Shown here piece by piece: positions 7,569 to 15,900 of a DNA stretch of 37,633 nucleotides. The notes under the pieces were generated by a model. It was not told where the DNA came from. It searched no databases and saw nothing but the letters and a program-made list of their open reading frames with translations. Location: NCBI GenBank assembly GCA_964621645.1, contig CAZUMH010000023.1, positions 1 through 37,633 of the forward strand, in the 5' to 3' direction. Source of the stretch: CAZUMH01 sp964621645. Its GTDB lineage: Bacteria > Zhuqueibacterota > QNDG01 > JAGLOF01. The position numbers and the translations under genes were made by a program. The first letter of the stretch is position 1. Every line of letters begins with the position of its first letter.

Positions 7569-10016
7569 CTACCGTTTGACATCCGGCTTCAGCGGCACTC
7601 CGGCATCGGCGGCCAGGATGGTAAATTCGCCTTGCAGACGAATATCCTCCGACGAAGCGCCTACCATCACGGTGAACAGCCCCGGCTCCACCACCCGTTC
7701 CATCTGCCGGTTCCAAAGCATCAAATCCTCCGGTTCGATGATAAATGTCACTGTCTTTGATTCGCCAGGCTCGAGATGAACCCGTTCGAATCCCCGCAGC
7801 ACTTTCTCATAGACGGTAACCGTGGCGATCTCATCATGTATATACAGCTGCGCCACTTCGTCCCCGGCGCGCTGACCCGAATTGGTGATCCGGCAGGAGA
7901 TAATGACCCTGCCGGCGGTGAAGGCCCGGTCCGGTTCAACGGACAGATCGGAATAGGTGAACGTCGTATAACTCAGCCCGTAGCCGAAGGGATAGAGGGC
8001 GCCGTTCACCCGGGCCCGGCCGCCGTCCGGACCGGCCGTGCCATAGGCGTCCACCTGGGCAAAGGGTTTGGTGGGAAAGTTAAAGGGGATCTGTCCCACG
8101 GTCTTGGGAAAGGTCACCGTCAGTTTTCCGCCTGGATTGTAATCGCCGAACAGCACCTCCGCAACCGCCTTTCCTCCCCAGGCGCCGGGATACCAGGCTT
8201 CCAGGATGGCTGGAATAGAGCGGTTGGTCCAGTTGATGGACAGGGGGCGTCCGTTGATGAGCACCACCACACAGGGGGTACCGGTGGCATAGACCGCCTT
8301 GATCAGGTCCAGCTGCCTGCCGGGCAGATTCAGACTGGTACTGGACTTGTTCTCTCCGGCGGTACGCTGGGAACCGCCGACAACCAGGATGGCCGCGTCC
8401 GCGTCCCTGGCCAGATCGACTGCCTTGGCGATTTCCTCCTGTTCCGTTTCGGTAAGCGGCCGGGGCAGGAGTTCGCTGTCCGGCCAGTCGGCATCCACCA
8501 ATTCGCATCCTTTGGTGTAGGAAACCCGGGTGGCGGACCCGGCTATGTTCTGGATGCCTTCCAGAACCGAGATCACCTCCGTGCCCCGGGGACCATAGTG
8601 GGTGACCGCGTAGGCCGTGTCCGCTGCGTTGGGGCCGATGACGGCTATATGAGTGAGATTCCTGGACAGCGGCAGTAATCCTCCCTCGTTTTTCAGCAGG
8701 ACCAGCGACTCCCGGGAGGCCCGCAGGGCGACTTTTTGATGATCCGCGCATCCGACGATTGTATCCGCCTCTTTACAATCCTCCACATAGGGATGATCGA
8801 AAAGCCCCAGCCAGAACTTCACCCGGAGCACGTCCCGGACCCTGTCATCCACGATGTCCCGGGACAACCGTCCCTCACGCACCAGTTCCCGCAGGGGGAG
8901 GATGTATTTGTCCGGCGGGGTAAAGGTGCAGCGTACGTTGACGCCCGCCTGGATGGCCTGACGCACCGCTTCCTTGTAACTTCCAGCCACGCCGTGCTTG
9001 GTATAGAGATAGGCCAGGGCGTCCGAGTCGGTGACCACATATCCCCGGAATCCGTAGGTTTTCCGCAGCAGCTCGTCAAGAAAATAGCTGCTGCCGCTGA
9101 TGGGGACACCGTCATAGTCATTATAGGAACTCATCACGCCAAGCAGACCGGCGTTGCGGATCACCATTTCAAAGGGACGCATGAGCAGATCATGCATGGC
9201 CCGCGGTCCGAGTTGGGGATCGGTGCGGGCAAATCCTTCCCGGCCGCCTTTGGGGGTAGAATAAACACAGAAGTGCTTGGCCGTGGAGGCGATCCGGTGC
9301 TTCTCCTGCATCCCCCTGGTCATAGCCGTTCCCAGGATTCCCACCAGGAAAGGCGACTCGCCGTACACCTCTTCCATCCTGCCCCAGCGCTGATCCCGGG
9401 CCACATCGAGGATGGGACTGTAGACGTTGGTAAAACCCAGGACACGCGCCTCCTTGGCCGTGACGCGACCGATCTTATTGACCAGTTCCTTGTCCCAGGT
9501 ATGGCCAATGCCCAGCTGGGTGGGGAAATTGGTAGCGCCGGTGGCTTCCACGCCCCGGATGCCCTCATCGGTAAAATCCACGGGGATTCCCAGCCTCGTC
9601 TCTTCCACGAACCAGCGCTGCACATTGTTGATGGCCCTGGCATGGGAAGAGGGCGGATACACCAGCGGATGATCCATGGGCGGCCGGCGCCAGCCGGTGA
9701 ATCCGTTGAGGTGTTCATCGATGTTGCCGATGCCGTCCTTCCAGATCTTTTCCTTCCACTCCGGGGTTGGCTGCGGATCCATGAGAATGCGTTTATATCC
9801 ATACAGCGTTGCCAGCTGGCAGGTCTTCTCTTCCAGTGTCATCTGTGAAAGTAGATTCTCGATACGCTCATCCGCTGGCGCCCGGGGATTCTCATACACA
9901 TCCATGCGTCCGTTCTTGTTGAAATCGATATAGTTCTTGTGATATATATTTCCGGACTGAGCCGAGACGATGATGACGGGGAGGAAAATACAATAAAAAC
10001 AAAACCGTATCTTCAT
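7569..10016 (-). CDS. Glycoside hydrolase family 3 (beta-glucosidase/beta-xylosidase type), secreted
   Basis: An 815-residue GH3 enzyme with a signal peptide (residues 1-20, ending VSAQ). An EF-hand-like calcium loop follows, with Asp31, Asn33, Asn35, Asp39 and Glu42 in perfect spacing. The TIM-barrel domain (about 55-400) has AKHF (246-249) and the nucleophile Asp330 in GYVVTDSDAL. The second alpha/beta domain (about 430-690) carries the probable acid/base Glu555 (TAGENKSSTSLNLPG). A fibronectin III-like domain (about 715-795) ends the protein. GH3 enzymes release terminal beta-linked sugars from oligosaccharides; the exact sugar cannot be read here. GAGAGGAG upstream supports the start. It is first in a two-gene unit, 156 bp ahead of the propeller-GH105 fusion, so it probably trims the same glycan. 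Confidence 0.95.
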   Translation of the reverse strand: MKIRFCFYCIFLPVIIVSAQSGNIYHKNYIDFNKNGRMDVYENPRAPADERIENLLSQMTLEEKTCQLATLYGYKRILMDPQPTPEWKEKIWKDGIGNIDEHLNGFTGWRRPPMDHPLVYPPSSHARAINNVQRWFVEETRLGIPVDFTDEGIRGVEATGATNFPTQLGIGHTWDKELVNKIGRVTAKEARVLGFTNVYSPILDVARDQRWGRMEEVYGESPFLVGILGTAMTRGMQEKHRIASTAKHFCVYSTPKGGREGFARTDPQLGPRAMHDLLMRPFEMVIRNAGLLGVMSSYNDYDGVPISGSSYFLDELLRKTYGFRGYVVTDSDALAYLYTKHGVAGSYKEAVRQAIQAGVNVRCTFTPPDKYILPLRELVREGRLSRDIVDDRVRDVLRVKFWLGLFDHPYVEDCKEADTIVGCADHQKVALRASRESLVLLKNEGGLLPLSRNLTHIAVIGPNAADTAYAVTHYGPRGTEVISVLEGIQNIAGSATRVSYTKGCELVDADWPDSELLPRPLTETEQEEIAKAVDLARDADAAILVVGGSQRTAGENKSSTSLNLPGRQLDLIKAVYATGTPCVVVLINGRPLSINWTNRSIPAILEAWYPGAWGGKAVAEVLFGDYNPGGKLTVTFPKTVGQIPFNFPTKPFAQVDAYGTAGPDGGRARVNGALYPFGYGLSYTTFTYSDLSVEPDRAFTAGRVIISCRITNSGQRAGDEVAQLYIHDEIATVTVYEKVLRGFERVHLEPGESKTVTFIIEPEDLMLWNRQMERVVEPGLFTVMVGASSEDIRLQGEFTILAADAGVPLKPDVKR

Positions 10017-10255
10017 CGGTGATCTCCTCTCTGTTTCTAATAATTATTCAAAATGCCTGCACAGCATCACGATATTCGGTGAGAGCGTGCTACACTTCGA
10101 CTGAGGTGTGTTTTTCCAGATGATGCTGCTGGACAGCGTCCCAATATATTGTATTAATGTGATAATATCGATAATGTTTAAGGTAGACAGAATTATACCA
10201 TAATGCAAGCGGGACGTTACCGTTTATGGCTTACCATATCATTTCACACCGATGG

Positions 10256-10277
10256 CCGGATATCCATCCGGGGCGTA
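10256..10277 (+). repeat. 22-bp direct repeat, copy 1 (candidate operator)
   Basis: Reads CCGGATATC-C-ATC-C-GGGGCGTA and is 20/22 identical to the copy at 10379-10400, which starts 123 bp further on. Copy 1 also contains the inverted repeat CCGGAT-ATCC-ATCCGG. It lies about 240 bp upstream of the GH3 start. A regulator site is the simplest guess. Confidence 0.55.
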
Positions 10278-10378
10278 TAAATCCGGAAAATCTGTAAACA
10301 TTATCTTCCTGCATTCTAAAAAAAAGAGTAGATTAAAGCCTTAATAGATAGTATCTTTTTTGATGATAACCGATCGCT

Positions 10379-10400
10379 CCGGATATCTATCAGGGGCGTA
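10379..10400 (+). repeat. 22-bp direct repeat, copy 2 (candidate operator)
   Basis: Reads CCGGATATC-T-ATC-A-GGGGCGTA, matching copy 1 except at two positions. It ends 61 bp before the start of the small membrane protein gene at 10462, so it could act on that gene, on GH3, or on both. Confidence 0.55.
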
Positions 10401-10461
10401 ATAACATGATGCATCAACGCTCATACGCATCCCTATTATTAGAATAATAAAGGAAAGATCC

Positions 10462-10857
10462 ATGGAACGCAAACACAAAATCCTGCTGATCATCGACGGG
10501 CTGGTAAATATCATCCTGGGATTACTGCTGCTCTCCTTTCCCCTTGGTACGGCCGGGCTGCTGGGGCTCCCGCAAGCAGGGACAAATTTCTATCCCACGA
10601 TTCTCGGAGGGGTGATCCTGGGTATCGGCATCGCCCTCTTCATTGAACGGTGCGGCAAAGGGAGGAACATCCACGGCCTGGGACTGGCCGGAGCCATTAC
10701 CATCAACTTCTGCGGCGCCGGCGTCCTGCTCATCTGGCTCTTGTCAAAATCCTTATCGCTCCCTTTAAAGGGGATAGTGATTCTCTGGATCGTCGCCCTG
10801 GTGGTGTTGGGCGTCGGTTTGGCTGAAGTCATCAAAAAAAGCTGGAAATACAAGTAG
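10462..10857 (+). CDS. Four-helix small membrane protein, unknown function
   Basis: A 131-residue protein with four hydrophobic segments (about 8-36, 44-62, 71-93 and 100-121) and a basic C-terminus. AAAGGAAAG upstream supports the ATG. Loops are short and Gly-rich (GGVILGIGIALFIERCG). I do not recognise a named family; the four-helix DUF4345/DoxX-like shape is a possibility only by outline. It is followed after 82 bp by a 46-residue membrane peptide. Confidence 0.7.
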   Translation: MERKHKILLIIDGLVNIILGLLLLSFPLGTAGLLGLPQAGTNFYPTILGGVILGIGIALFIERCGKGRNIHGLGLAGAITINFCGAGVLLIWLLSKSLSLPLKGIVILWIVALVVLGVGLAEVIKKSWKYK

Positions 10858-10939
10858 AATCCTGAGGGTTCACAGAATCGGACCGCATCGGCGGATTTCA
10901 CGATAGGGCTGAATAGTAATTCAAAACAGGAGGTTTTCT

Positions 10940-11080
10940 ATGCTTGGCACTTCACTCATGGCAACGGCGTTGTTATTTTCCATCCTTCCAGGGTTAGTTA
11001 CACTGGGCTTTGCTATCTATCTCATCTGCATGCTCAAACGACTCGTTCGGGCGGTGGAAAAAATCGCCGCTGAACCATAA
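10940..11080 (+). CDS. 46-residue single-pass membrane microprotein
   Basis: A short frame preceded by a very good Shine-Dalgarno (CAGGAGG, ending at 10933, spacer 6). The product has one hydrophobic segment (about residues 8-30) followed by a basic amphipathic tail containing MLKRLVRAVEKIAAEP. I do not recognise it. The combination of strong ribosome site, clean membrane segment and a basic juxtamembrane tail argues that it is translated. It may regulate or accompany a larger membrane protein, which is speculation. Confidence 0.6.
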   Translation: MLGTSLMATALLFSILPGLVTLGFAIYLICMLKRLVRAVEKIAAEP

Positions 11081-11415
11081 TAGACTGTATAGCCCACTGA
11101 ATAAGAGGTGGAGGGCGGGAACAGCAGTATTGTCCCTTCACCTCTCCCGCCAAACACTCCTTCCCTTCTTTGTACTTTCCTGTTGACATTCAGTCTATAT
11201 TTATTTATCGTATGCACATACCAGCCCTTGGCTGCAGCCTTGCTGGTTATCCTTAATTGCAGAGGAAAACAATAGCTTTATATAGGAAGGATACTCTCAT
11301 TACTCAGATACATATTTTCCGTGGTGATATGTTTTGATGTGAATTATCCGCGGACCGCTCCACCTGACGGCAAGTGATGTTATCCTGGTTTTAACGAATC
11401 ATTATCGGAGAGCAG
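11081..11415. other. Intergenic stretch with hairpin-forming and promoter-like sequence
   Basis: The first part holds competing inverted repeats: GGCGGGA (11114-11120) with TCCCGCC (11145-11151), and AGAGGTG (11104-11110) with CACCTCT (11139-11145). The two stems share bases, so only one can form at a time; neither has a clear T-run. A sigma70-like promoter at 11183-11211 is listed separately. No gene is visible. Confidence 0.4.
11183..11211 (+). promoter_or_regulatory. Candidate sigma70-type promoter
   Basis: TTGACA (11183-11188), a 17-nt spacer and TATCGT (11206-11211). The -35 box is perfect and the -10 matches 4 of 6. It would give a leader of about 200 nt before the DUF3667 gene at 11416. 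Confidence 0.35.
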
Positions 11416-12210
11416 ATGGCTGATAATAAAATGTGCCCAAATTGCGGTTCCTCTGACGTCAATACCTTCTGCAGTCAATGCGGCCAGAAGATGCACCATG
11501 AACGGTTTACACTGAAGAGCTTTATCATGGATCTGCTGTCCGTCTTTAATTTTGAAACAGGATTTCTCTATACGGCCAAAATGCTCTTTATCCATCCGGG
11601 ACAGGTGGCCAACGATTACCTGAAGGGCCGTACAAGACCGTATGTAAATCCCCTGAAGTATCTGGTGATCATCGCCGGTGTTTACGCCTTTCTCATTCTC
11701 TATCTCAAGATTTATGATGCCAGCCTGGAAACCTTTTCAATGCCCCTGGCGGATGCACCCGCGGATGCCACATCCACAGAAGCCGTCCGTCTTCAACAGC
11801 AATGGCTTAATTTCTACCGGCAGATCCTGAATTTCATTCCTCTGATCCTGATCCCCTTCTTCAGTATCACAACCAGATGGTTCACAAGATCGAGAGATCT
11901 CTATTACGGAGAACATTTGGTCATCAACAGCTTTTTATTCGGCCAAACTTTCCTGATCATCGTACTGCTTACTCCACTGGCTGTCATATTTCCCTCCCTT
12001 ATAGGGTATTTCCCGTTTTTCGCCTTTATTGTATATATAGCCTATATGGGTTATTTTTTTCACGGCACCTACGGATATCCTCCCCTGAAATCATTTTTCA
12101 AAGCCTTTTTCAGCCTGCTGACCGGCTATCTTATTTTCGTATTGTTCATGATAGTAATAATGATCCTTCTCTTCGTTTTCATTTTCATAAAAAATAATCC
12201 TGTCCTATAA
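11416..12210 (+). CDS. DUF3667 family membrane protein with N-terminal zinc ribbon
   Basis: A 264-residue protein. It begins with a zinc ribbon (Cys7, Cys10, Cys19 and Cys22 in CPNC and CSQC), followed by the DUF3667 signature region (FNFETGFLYTAKMLF, then HPGQVANDYLKGRTRPYVNP) and about five membrane segments. DUF3667 proteins are common in FCB bacteria and have no assigned function. GGAGAGCAG stands before the ATG. The gene is followed after 42 bp by a 75-residue membrane protein in the same direction. Confidence 0.88.
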   Translation: MADNKMCPNCGSSDVNTFCSQCGQKMHHERFTLKSFIMDLLSVFNFETGFLYTAKMLFIHPGQVANDYLKGRTRPYVNPLKYLVIIAGVYAFLILYLKIYDASLETFSMPLADAPADATSTEAVRLQQQWLNFYRQILNFIPLILIPFFSITTRWFTRSRDLYYGEHLVINSFLFGQTFLIIVLLTPLAVIFPSLIGYFPFFAFIVYIAYMGYFFHGTYGYPPLKSFFKAFFSLLTGYLIFVLFMIVIMILLFVFIFIKNNPVL

Positions 12211-12252
12211 TAGCAAGAATCCTATTGAAACATAAAACCAAGGGGAAGAATA

Positions 12253-12480
12253 ATGGACAAGAGAAAGGGAATGCTGGGATACTTCATCATCACCAGCGCT
12301 ATCATCTGGGGATTGGCCATTGTCACCTGCGCCCTGAAGCTCAAGGGCAGCGGCGCCTTTGCCGAAATATCCTATATTCTAAGCTTGGCCGCCATTATCC
12401 ACTTCATCCTGATTTGGGGACCGTTAGCGGCATTGTTAAGAAAAGAACGGGATGATGAAAATGGTAATACGAAAAAATAA
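12253..12480 (+). CDS. Small two-helix membrane protein, unknown function
   Basis: A 75-residue protein with two hydrophobic segments (about residues 8-27 and 38-61), a short polar loop and a charged tail (RKERDDENGN). AAGGGGAAG upstream supports the start. Not recognised. Its spacing after the DUF3667 gene suggests co-transcription. Confidence 0.6.
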   Translation: MDKRKGMLGYFIITSAIIWGLAIVTCALKLKGSGAFAEISYILSLAAIIHFILIWGPLAALLRKERDDENGNTKK

Positions 12481-12550
12481 CGACAATCGTAATATGTGAT
12501 TCGGGAATAACGACCTTAATGACAGACACATCTGACCACAGGAGGAGAAC

Positions 12551-13297
12551 ATGCGTACATTGAGGATGCAACTGCTATTCACTCTCGTCGCTTCTTTGAT
12601 TATCTCCATGCCTCTCGCTTCCCAGATCCTGGTGGATATCGAAACCGGGGCCGTCTGGAGCGGCTATAATGATGTGAGAATTCCCGGCGACGGCGGCACC
12701 CTGTTCTCCCTTTCAGAAGAACTGGAGGCCGACCCGGGTATGTTCTATCGTATCCGGGTGATTTACGATTTTAATCCAAAACATCATCTTGGCGTTCTTT
12801 TCGCGCCCCTATCAATTAATTCCACCGGTCAATTGGACCGGGACATCATATTCGAGGGCAAGACTTTCAGCGCCAACAGTCCCCTGGAAACGGTCTTCAA
12901 GTTCAATTCCTATCGCTTATTCTACCGTTACGATTTTGTCCGAAAAGAAAAAGTCGAATTCGGGATGGGATTTACCGCCAAGATCCGTGACGCCAAGATA
13001 GCCGTCAAAGGCGACGGGATGGAATCGGAGAAGACCAACGTCGGGTTCGTGCCCATACTCAATTTCCGTCTGTTGTGGAAATGGAGCCCCAGACTGGCTT
13101 TACTGCTGGAAGGCGACGCGCTGGCTGCGCCCCAGGGACGCGCCGAAGATGTCCTGGCCGCCCTAAGGATGAAGATCTCCGACAGGTTCGATCTGAAGCT
13201 TGGCTATCGGATCCTGGAAGGCGGCGCGGATAACGATATCGTCCATAATTTCGCCCTGATCAACTATGCCTGCATCGGAGCCGAGATACTATTTTGA
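12551..13297 (+). CDS. Outer-membrane beta-barrel protein
   Basis: A 248-residue exported protein. GGAGGAGAAC directly before the ATG is a strong ribosome site. The signal peptide spans about residues 1-24 (ending PLASQ). The mature chain shows alternating beta pattern throughout, for example YRLFYRYDFVRKEKVEFGMG and FRLLWKWSPRLALLLEGD, and ends with Phe (CIGAEILF), as expected for a barrel recognised by the BAM complex. The size suggests 8-12 strands. Function unknown. It precedes the two-component system by 283 bp and may or may not be linked to it. Confidence 0.8.
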   Translation: MRTLRMQLLFTLVASLIISMPLASQILVDIETGAVWSGYNDVRIPGDGGTLFSLSEELEADPGMFYRIRVIYDFNPKHHLGVLFAPLSINSTGQLDRDIIFEGKTFSANSPLETVFKFNSYRLFYRYDFVRKEKVEFGMGFTAKIRDAKIAVKGDGMESEKTNVGFVPILNFRLLWKWSPRLALLLEGDALAAPQGRAEDVLAALRMKISDRFDLKLGYRILEGGADNDIVHNFALINYACIGAEILF

Positions 13298-13330
13298 TTT
13301 TCCAGCAGAAAAACATAAATTTATAGTTGG

Positions 13331-13342
13331 ATAAGATCTTAT
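13331..13342. promoter_or_regulatory. Perfect 12-bp palindrome upstream of the two-component system
   Basis: ATAAGATCTTAT is fully self-complementary and lies in the AT-rich 283-bp gap, 239 bp before the response regulator. It could be an operator; nothing else supports this. Confidence 0.25.
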
Positions 13343-13580
13343 TAAAAGAGTAATAACTATTTTTAACATCAAAAGAAGGATTCACAAGTGTATCCTCCTG
13401 GTGTCTATGGATAAACATAAAGTCTGACTTCATAATGTATTGTCATGTCGTTTTATATGGAACCGTCTGGTGATTATGGTTCGGTGCTGGGACATATGTC
13501 GGGATCAATAAAATTCATAAAACATAAAACCAGCCGGGCAACCATTCCTCCTGGATAAACGAGGGGAAAAAGAGGATTAT

Positions 13581-14252
13581 TTGCGAATATTAATCATCGA
13601 AGACGACAAGGATATTGCTGAATTCATCAGGGGAACCCTGCAAAATGAATCCTATGCGGTGGATGCTGCCTTGGATGGATTAAAAGGCGAAGAACTGGCC
13701 TTGGTTGAATCATACGATATGATTATCCTGGATTTAATGATTCCCGGAAAAGACGGTATTTCCGTTTTAAAAAGTCTGCGGAAATCGGAAATATCCATCC
13801 CGGTGCTCATTTTAACCGCCAGAGGATCCGTAACCGACCGTGTCGCCGGACTCGATGCAGGCGCAGATGATTATCTCGTCAAACCTTTCGCCGTTGCGGA
13901 ATTACGCGCGCGTGTCCGGGCTCTTTTAAGAAGAAATTCCAGCGAGAAACAGACAGTCCTGAGTGCCGGTGATCTGTCTCTCAATACCGTTTCTCACGAA
14001 GTTATGGTAGCAGGCGATTCGGTGGAATTGACCAACAGGGAATACGCAATCCTGGAATACCTGGTGCGCAATAAAAACCGGCTGCTCAGCAAGGGGATGA
14101 TTGCGGAACATGTTTGGGATTATCACTTTGACAGCGACTATAATCTCATTGAAGTATATATTAAACGTCTGCGTCAGAAAATAGAAAAATCCGATCGGGA
14201 AAAACTGATTCATACTGTACGGAACGGCGGATATATTATAAGGGAATCCTGA
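13581..14252 (+). CDS. OmpR/PhoB-family response regulator
   Basis: A 223-residue transcription factor starting at TTG 13581 (AGAGGA lies upstream, and MRILIIEDD is the normal N-terminus of the family). The receiver domain has acidic residues Glu7-Asp8-Asp9, phospho-acceptor Asp51 (MIILDLMIPG), Thr79 and Lys101 (LVKPF), so it should be phosphorylated normally. The C-terminal winged helix (about 125-222) ends GGYIIRES. By family it binds tandem DNA sites as a dimer. The cognate histidine kinase starts 55 bp downstream, and the RND efflux genes beyond are the likely target. Confidence 0.95.
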   Translation: MRILIIEDDKDIAEFIRGTLQNESYAVDAALDGLKGEELALVESYDMIILDLMIPGKDGISVLKSLRKSEISIPVLILTARGSVTDRVAGLDAGADDYLVKPFAVAELRARVRALLRRNSSEKQTVLSAGDLSLNTVSHEVMVAGDSVELTNREYAILEYLVRNKNRLLSKGMIAEHVWDYHFDSDYNLIEVYIKRLRQKIEKSDREKLIHTVRNGGYIIRES

Positions 14253-14307
14253 TGGGCCTGCTGGATATGATGAATGGAACGAATAGAATTCACATTGGGC
14301 TATACAG

Positions 14308-15705
14308 ATGAAATTATCAATCCGTACCCGCATTACCCTGTTGATCAGCCTGGTCTATCTCAGCGTCTTCGTATTCCTGATCGCGGCCGGAGCCCTGGCT
14401 CTCTATCTTGGTTTACAGGAACAGATCGATAATGAGTTAACCGATGAGAAAAGGTGGGTAGTGAATTTATTGGAGACGGAATTTTCCGGTCTCCGAAATG
14501 GCGGGGAAGAAACGAGAAAAGAGCTGGCTGGTAAATTTATCGAAGAGCTGAATGAAGTTTATCTTCATAAAAATCAGCTTGTTATCTTTTCGATCGAATC
14601 CGATTCAGGGAATATACTATATAGTGTTGAGAGTGCCGTAAATGTAATACGGTCTTTGCCGGCAGGCATACTTTCCCGAAAGGAAGGATTCTACGGATTT
14701 AATCTGAAGGATTCACGATACCGGGCCCTGATTGTTAAACAGGACTGGGTCACGCTGTTCATTGCTGCCGAGAATCAAACCTTTTTCGAAGTAATGGATG
14801 AATTCAGAGAGATACTGGCAGCAGGGGTGCCTGTCACGCTTCTTATTGTCCTCCTTGGCGGCGGGTTATTGGCAAAATTAGTGATGAAACCGGTGGTGCG
14901 CGCCGCCGAGGCCACAAAAGAAATAACCCTCACCAATCTCGAACAGAGGCTGCCTCCCTACAAAGGCAATGATGAATTCGGAGTTCTGGTTGAAACCCTG
15001 AACCAGATGATTTCCCGGCTGAACGAGGGAGTAACCAGGATTCAGCAATTCACCCAGGACGCGGCCCACGAGTTGCGGACACCGCTGACATTCATTCGTG
15101 GAGAACTTGAGCTGCTCTATCAAAAGCAACATAAGCCGGACGAGCTGGAGCCGATCCTCGAAAAAGTTCTTGACCGCACGATTGTATTAAGCAAGATTGT
15201 CGATGACTTGATGATGCTGGCCCAATCAGACGCCGGGAAATATCCGGTTGAAGAAAGGAAATTCGATCTATCGCTGGTCCTGGAGAATATTGTGGAAGAT
15301 ACCAGGGTCATGGTTGAAGGATGCCCCATCACTGTTAATATACTGAAAAATGAGCACGTGCAATTTTGGGGTGATGAACAGCTGATTCGCCGTCTGTTGC
15401 TGAACCTGGCGGGAAACGCCGCCAAATTTACCAAGAAAGGAGAGATCAGCTTTTCTCTGGAGAATAAAGGTGATCGGACTCTGATTATCATCAGCGATAC
15501 GGGGATTGGCATCCCTAAACAAGATCTGCCGAATATATTTGAAAGGTTCTATCGCTTAGATAAAGCAAGAGATACCGCAGGCGGCAGCGGTCTCGGACTT
15601 GCCATCTGCAAATGGATTGTTACCGCCCATAATGGGACGATCACCGCAGAGAGTCAGGATAAAGGAGGAACCACTTTCTTTATCTCGTTTAGCCAGACTG
15701 ATTGA
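14308..15705 (+). CDS. Sensor histidine kinase with HAMP domain
   Basis: A 465-residue kinase. Two membrane segments (about 11-34 and 170-193) flank a periplasmic sensor of roughly 135 residues. The HAMP domain follows (about 192-245). The phospho-acceptor is His254 in DAAHELRTPL. The ATPase domain has the N box (LAGNAAKF), DTGIGIP and GGSGLGLAICK, all intact. The architecture and sequence resemble CusS/heavy-metal or envelope-stress sensor kinases, which often control RND efflux pumps; the sensor domain does not show an obvious metal-binding His/Cys cluster, so the signal is open. It is paired with the response regulator just upstream. Confidence 0.93.
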   Translation: MKLSIRTRITLLISLVYLSVFVFLIAAGALALYLGLQEQIDNELTDEKRWVVNLLETEFSGLRNGGEETRKELAGKFIEELNEVYLHKNQLVIFSIESDSGNILYSVESAVNVIRSLPAGILSRKEGFYGFNLKDSRYRALIVKQDWVTLFIAAENQTFFEVMDEFREILAAGVPVTLLIVLLGGGLLAKLVMKPVVRAAEATKEITLTNLEQRLPPYKGNDEFGVLVETLNQMISRLNEGVTRIQQFTQDAAHELRTPLTFIRGELELLYQKQHKPDELEPILEKVLDRTIVLSKIVDDLMMLAQSDAGKYPVEERKFDLSLVLENIVEDTRVMVEGCPITVNILKNEHVQFWGDEQLIRRLLLNLAGNAAKFTKKGEISFSLENKGDRTLIIISDTGIGIPKQDLPNIFERFYRLDKARDTAGGSGLGLAICKWIVTAHNGTITAESQDKGGTTFFISFSQTD

Positions 15706-15900
15706 GAAAATTACTGTCTTGTTTCATATCCGCCGGTCGAACCGTACTTCTTTACCGGTGATAACAACTGTGGGGATATGATTGTGTTTGACAGCTGAAA
15801 GAACAGTCAATTTCAGCTCCGTTTCAGATTCCCTGTTTATATTGATCGCGTTGTGAGACAAACATCAATAAAAGCGGGAATAACACGGAAAGGAGTTATT

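Larger units (their letters stand above)
10017..10461. other. Divergent intergenic region between GH3 and a small membrane protein gene
   Basis: This 445-bp AT-rich region should hold promoters for GH3 (leftward) and for the gene at 10462 (rightward). Its most notable content is a 22-bp direct repeat pair, listed separately. A further GATAATATCGATAAT stretch near 10160-10176 is partly symmetrical. No open frame in it is convincing. Confidence 0.5.

Noticed and set aside
8736..9848. 370-codon plus-strand frame inside the GH3 gene
   Set aside because: It is antisense to an unmistakable GH3 enzyme and has no protein-like pattern; it results from GC-rich codon use.
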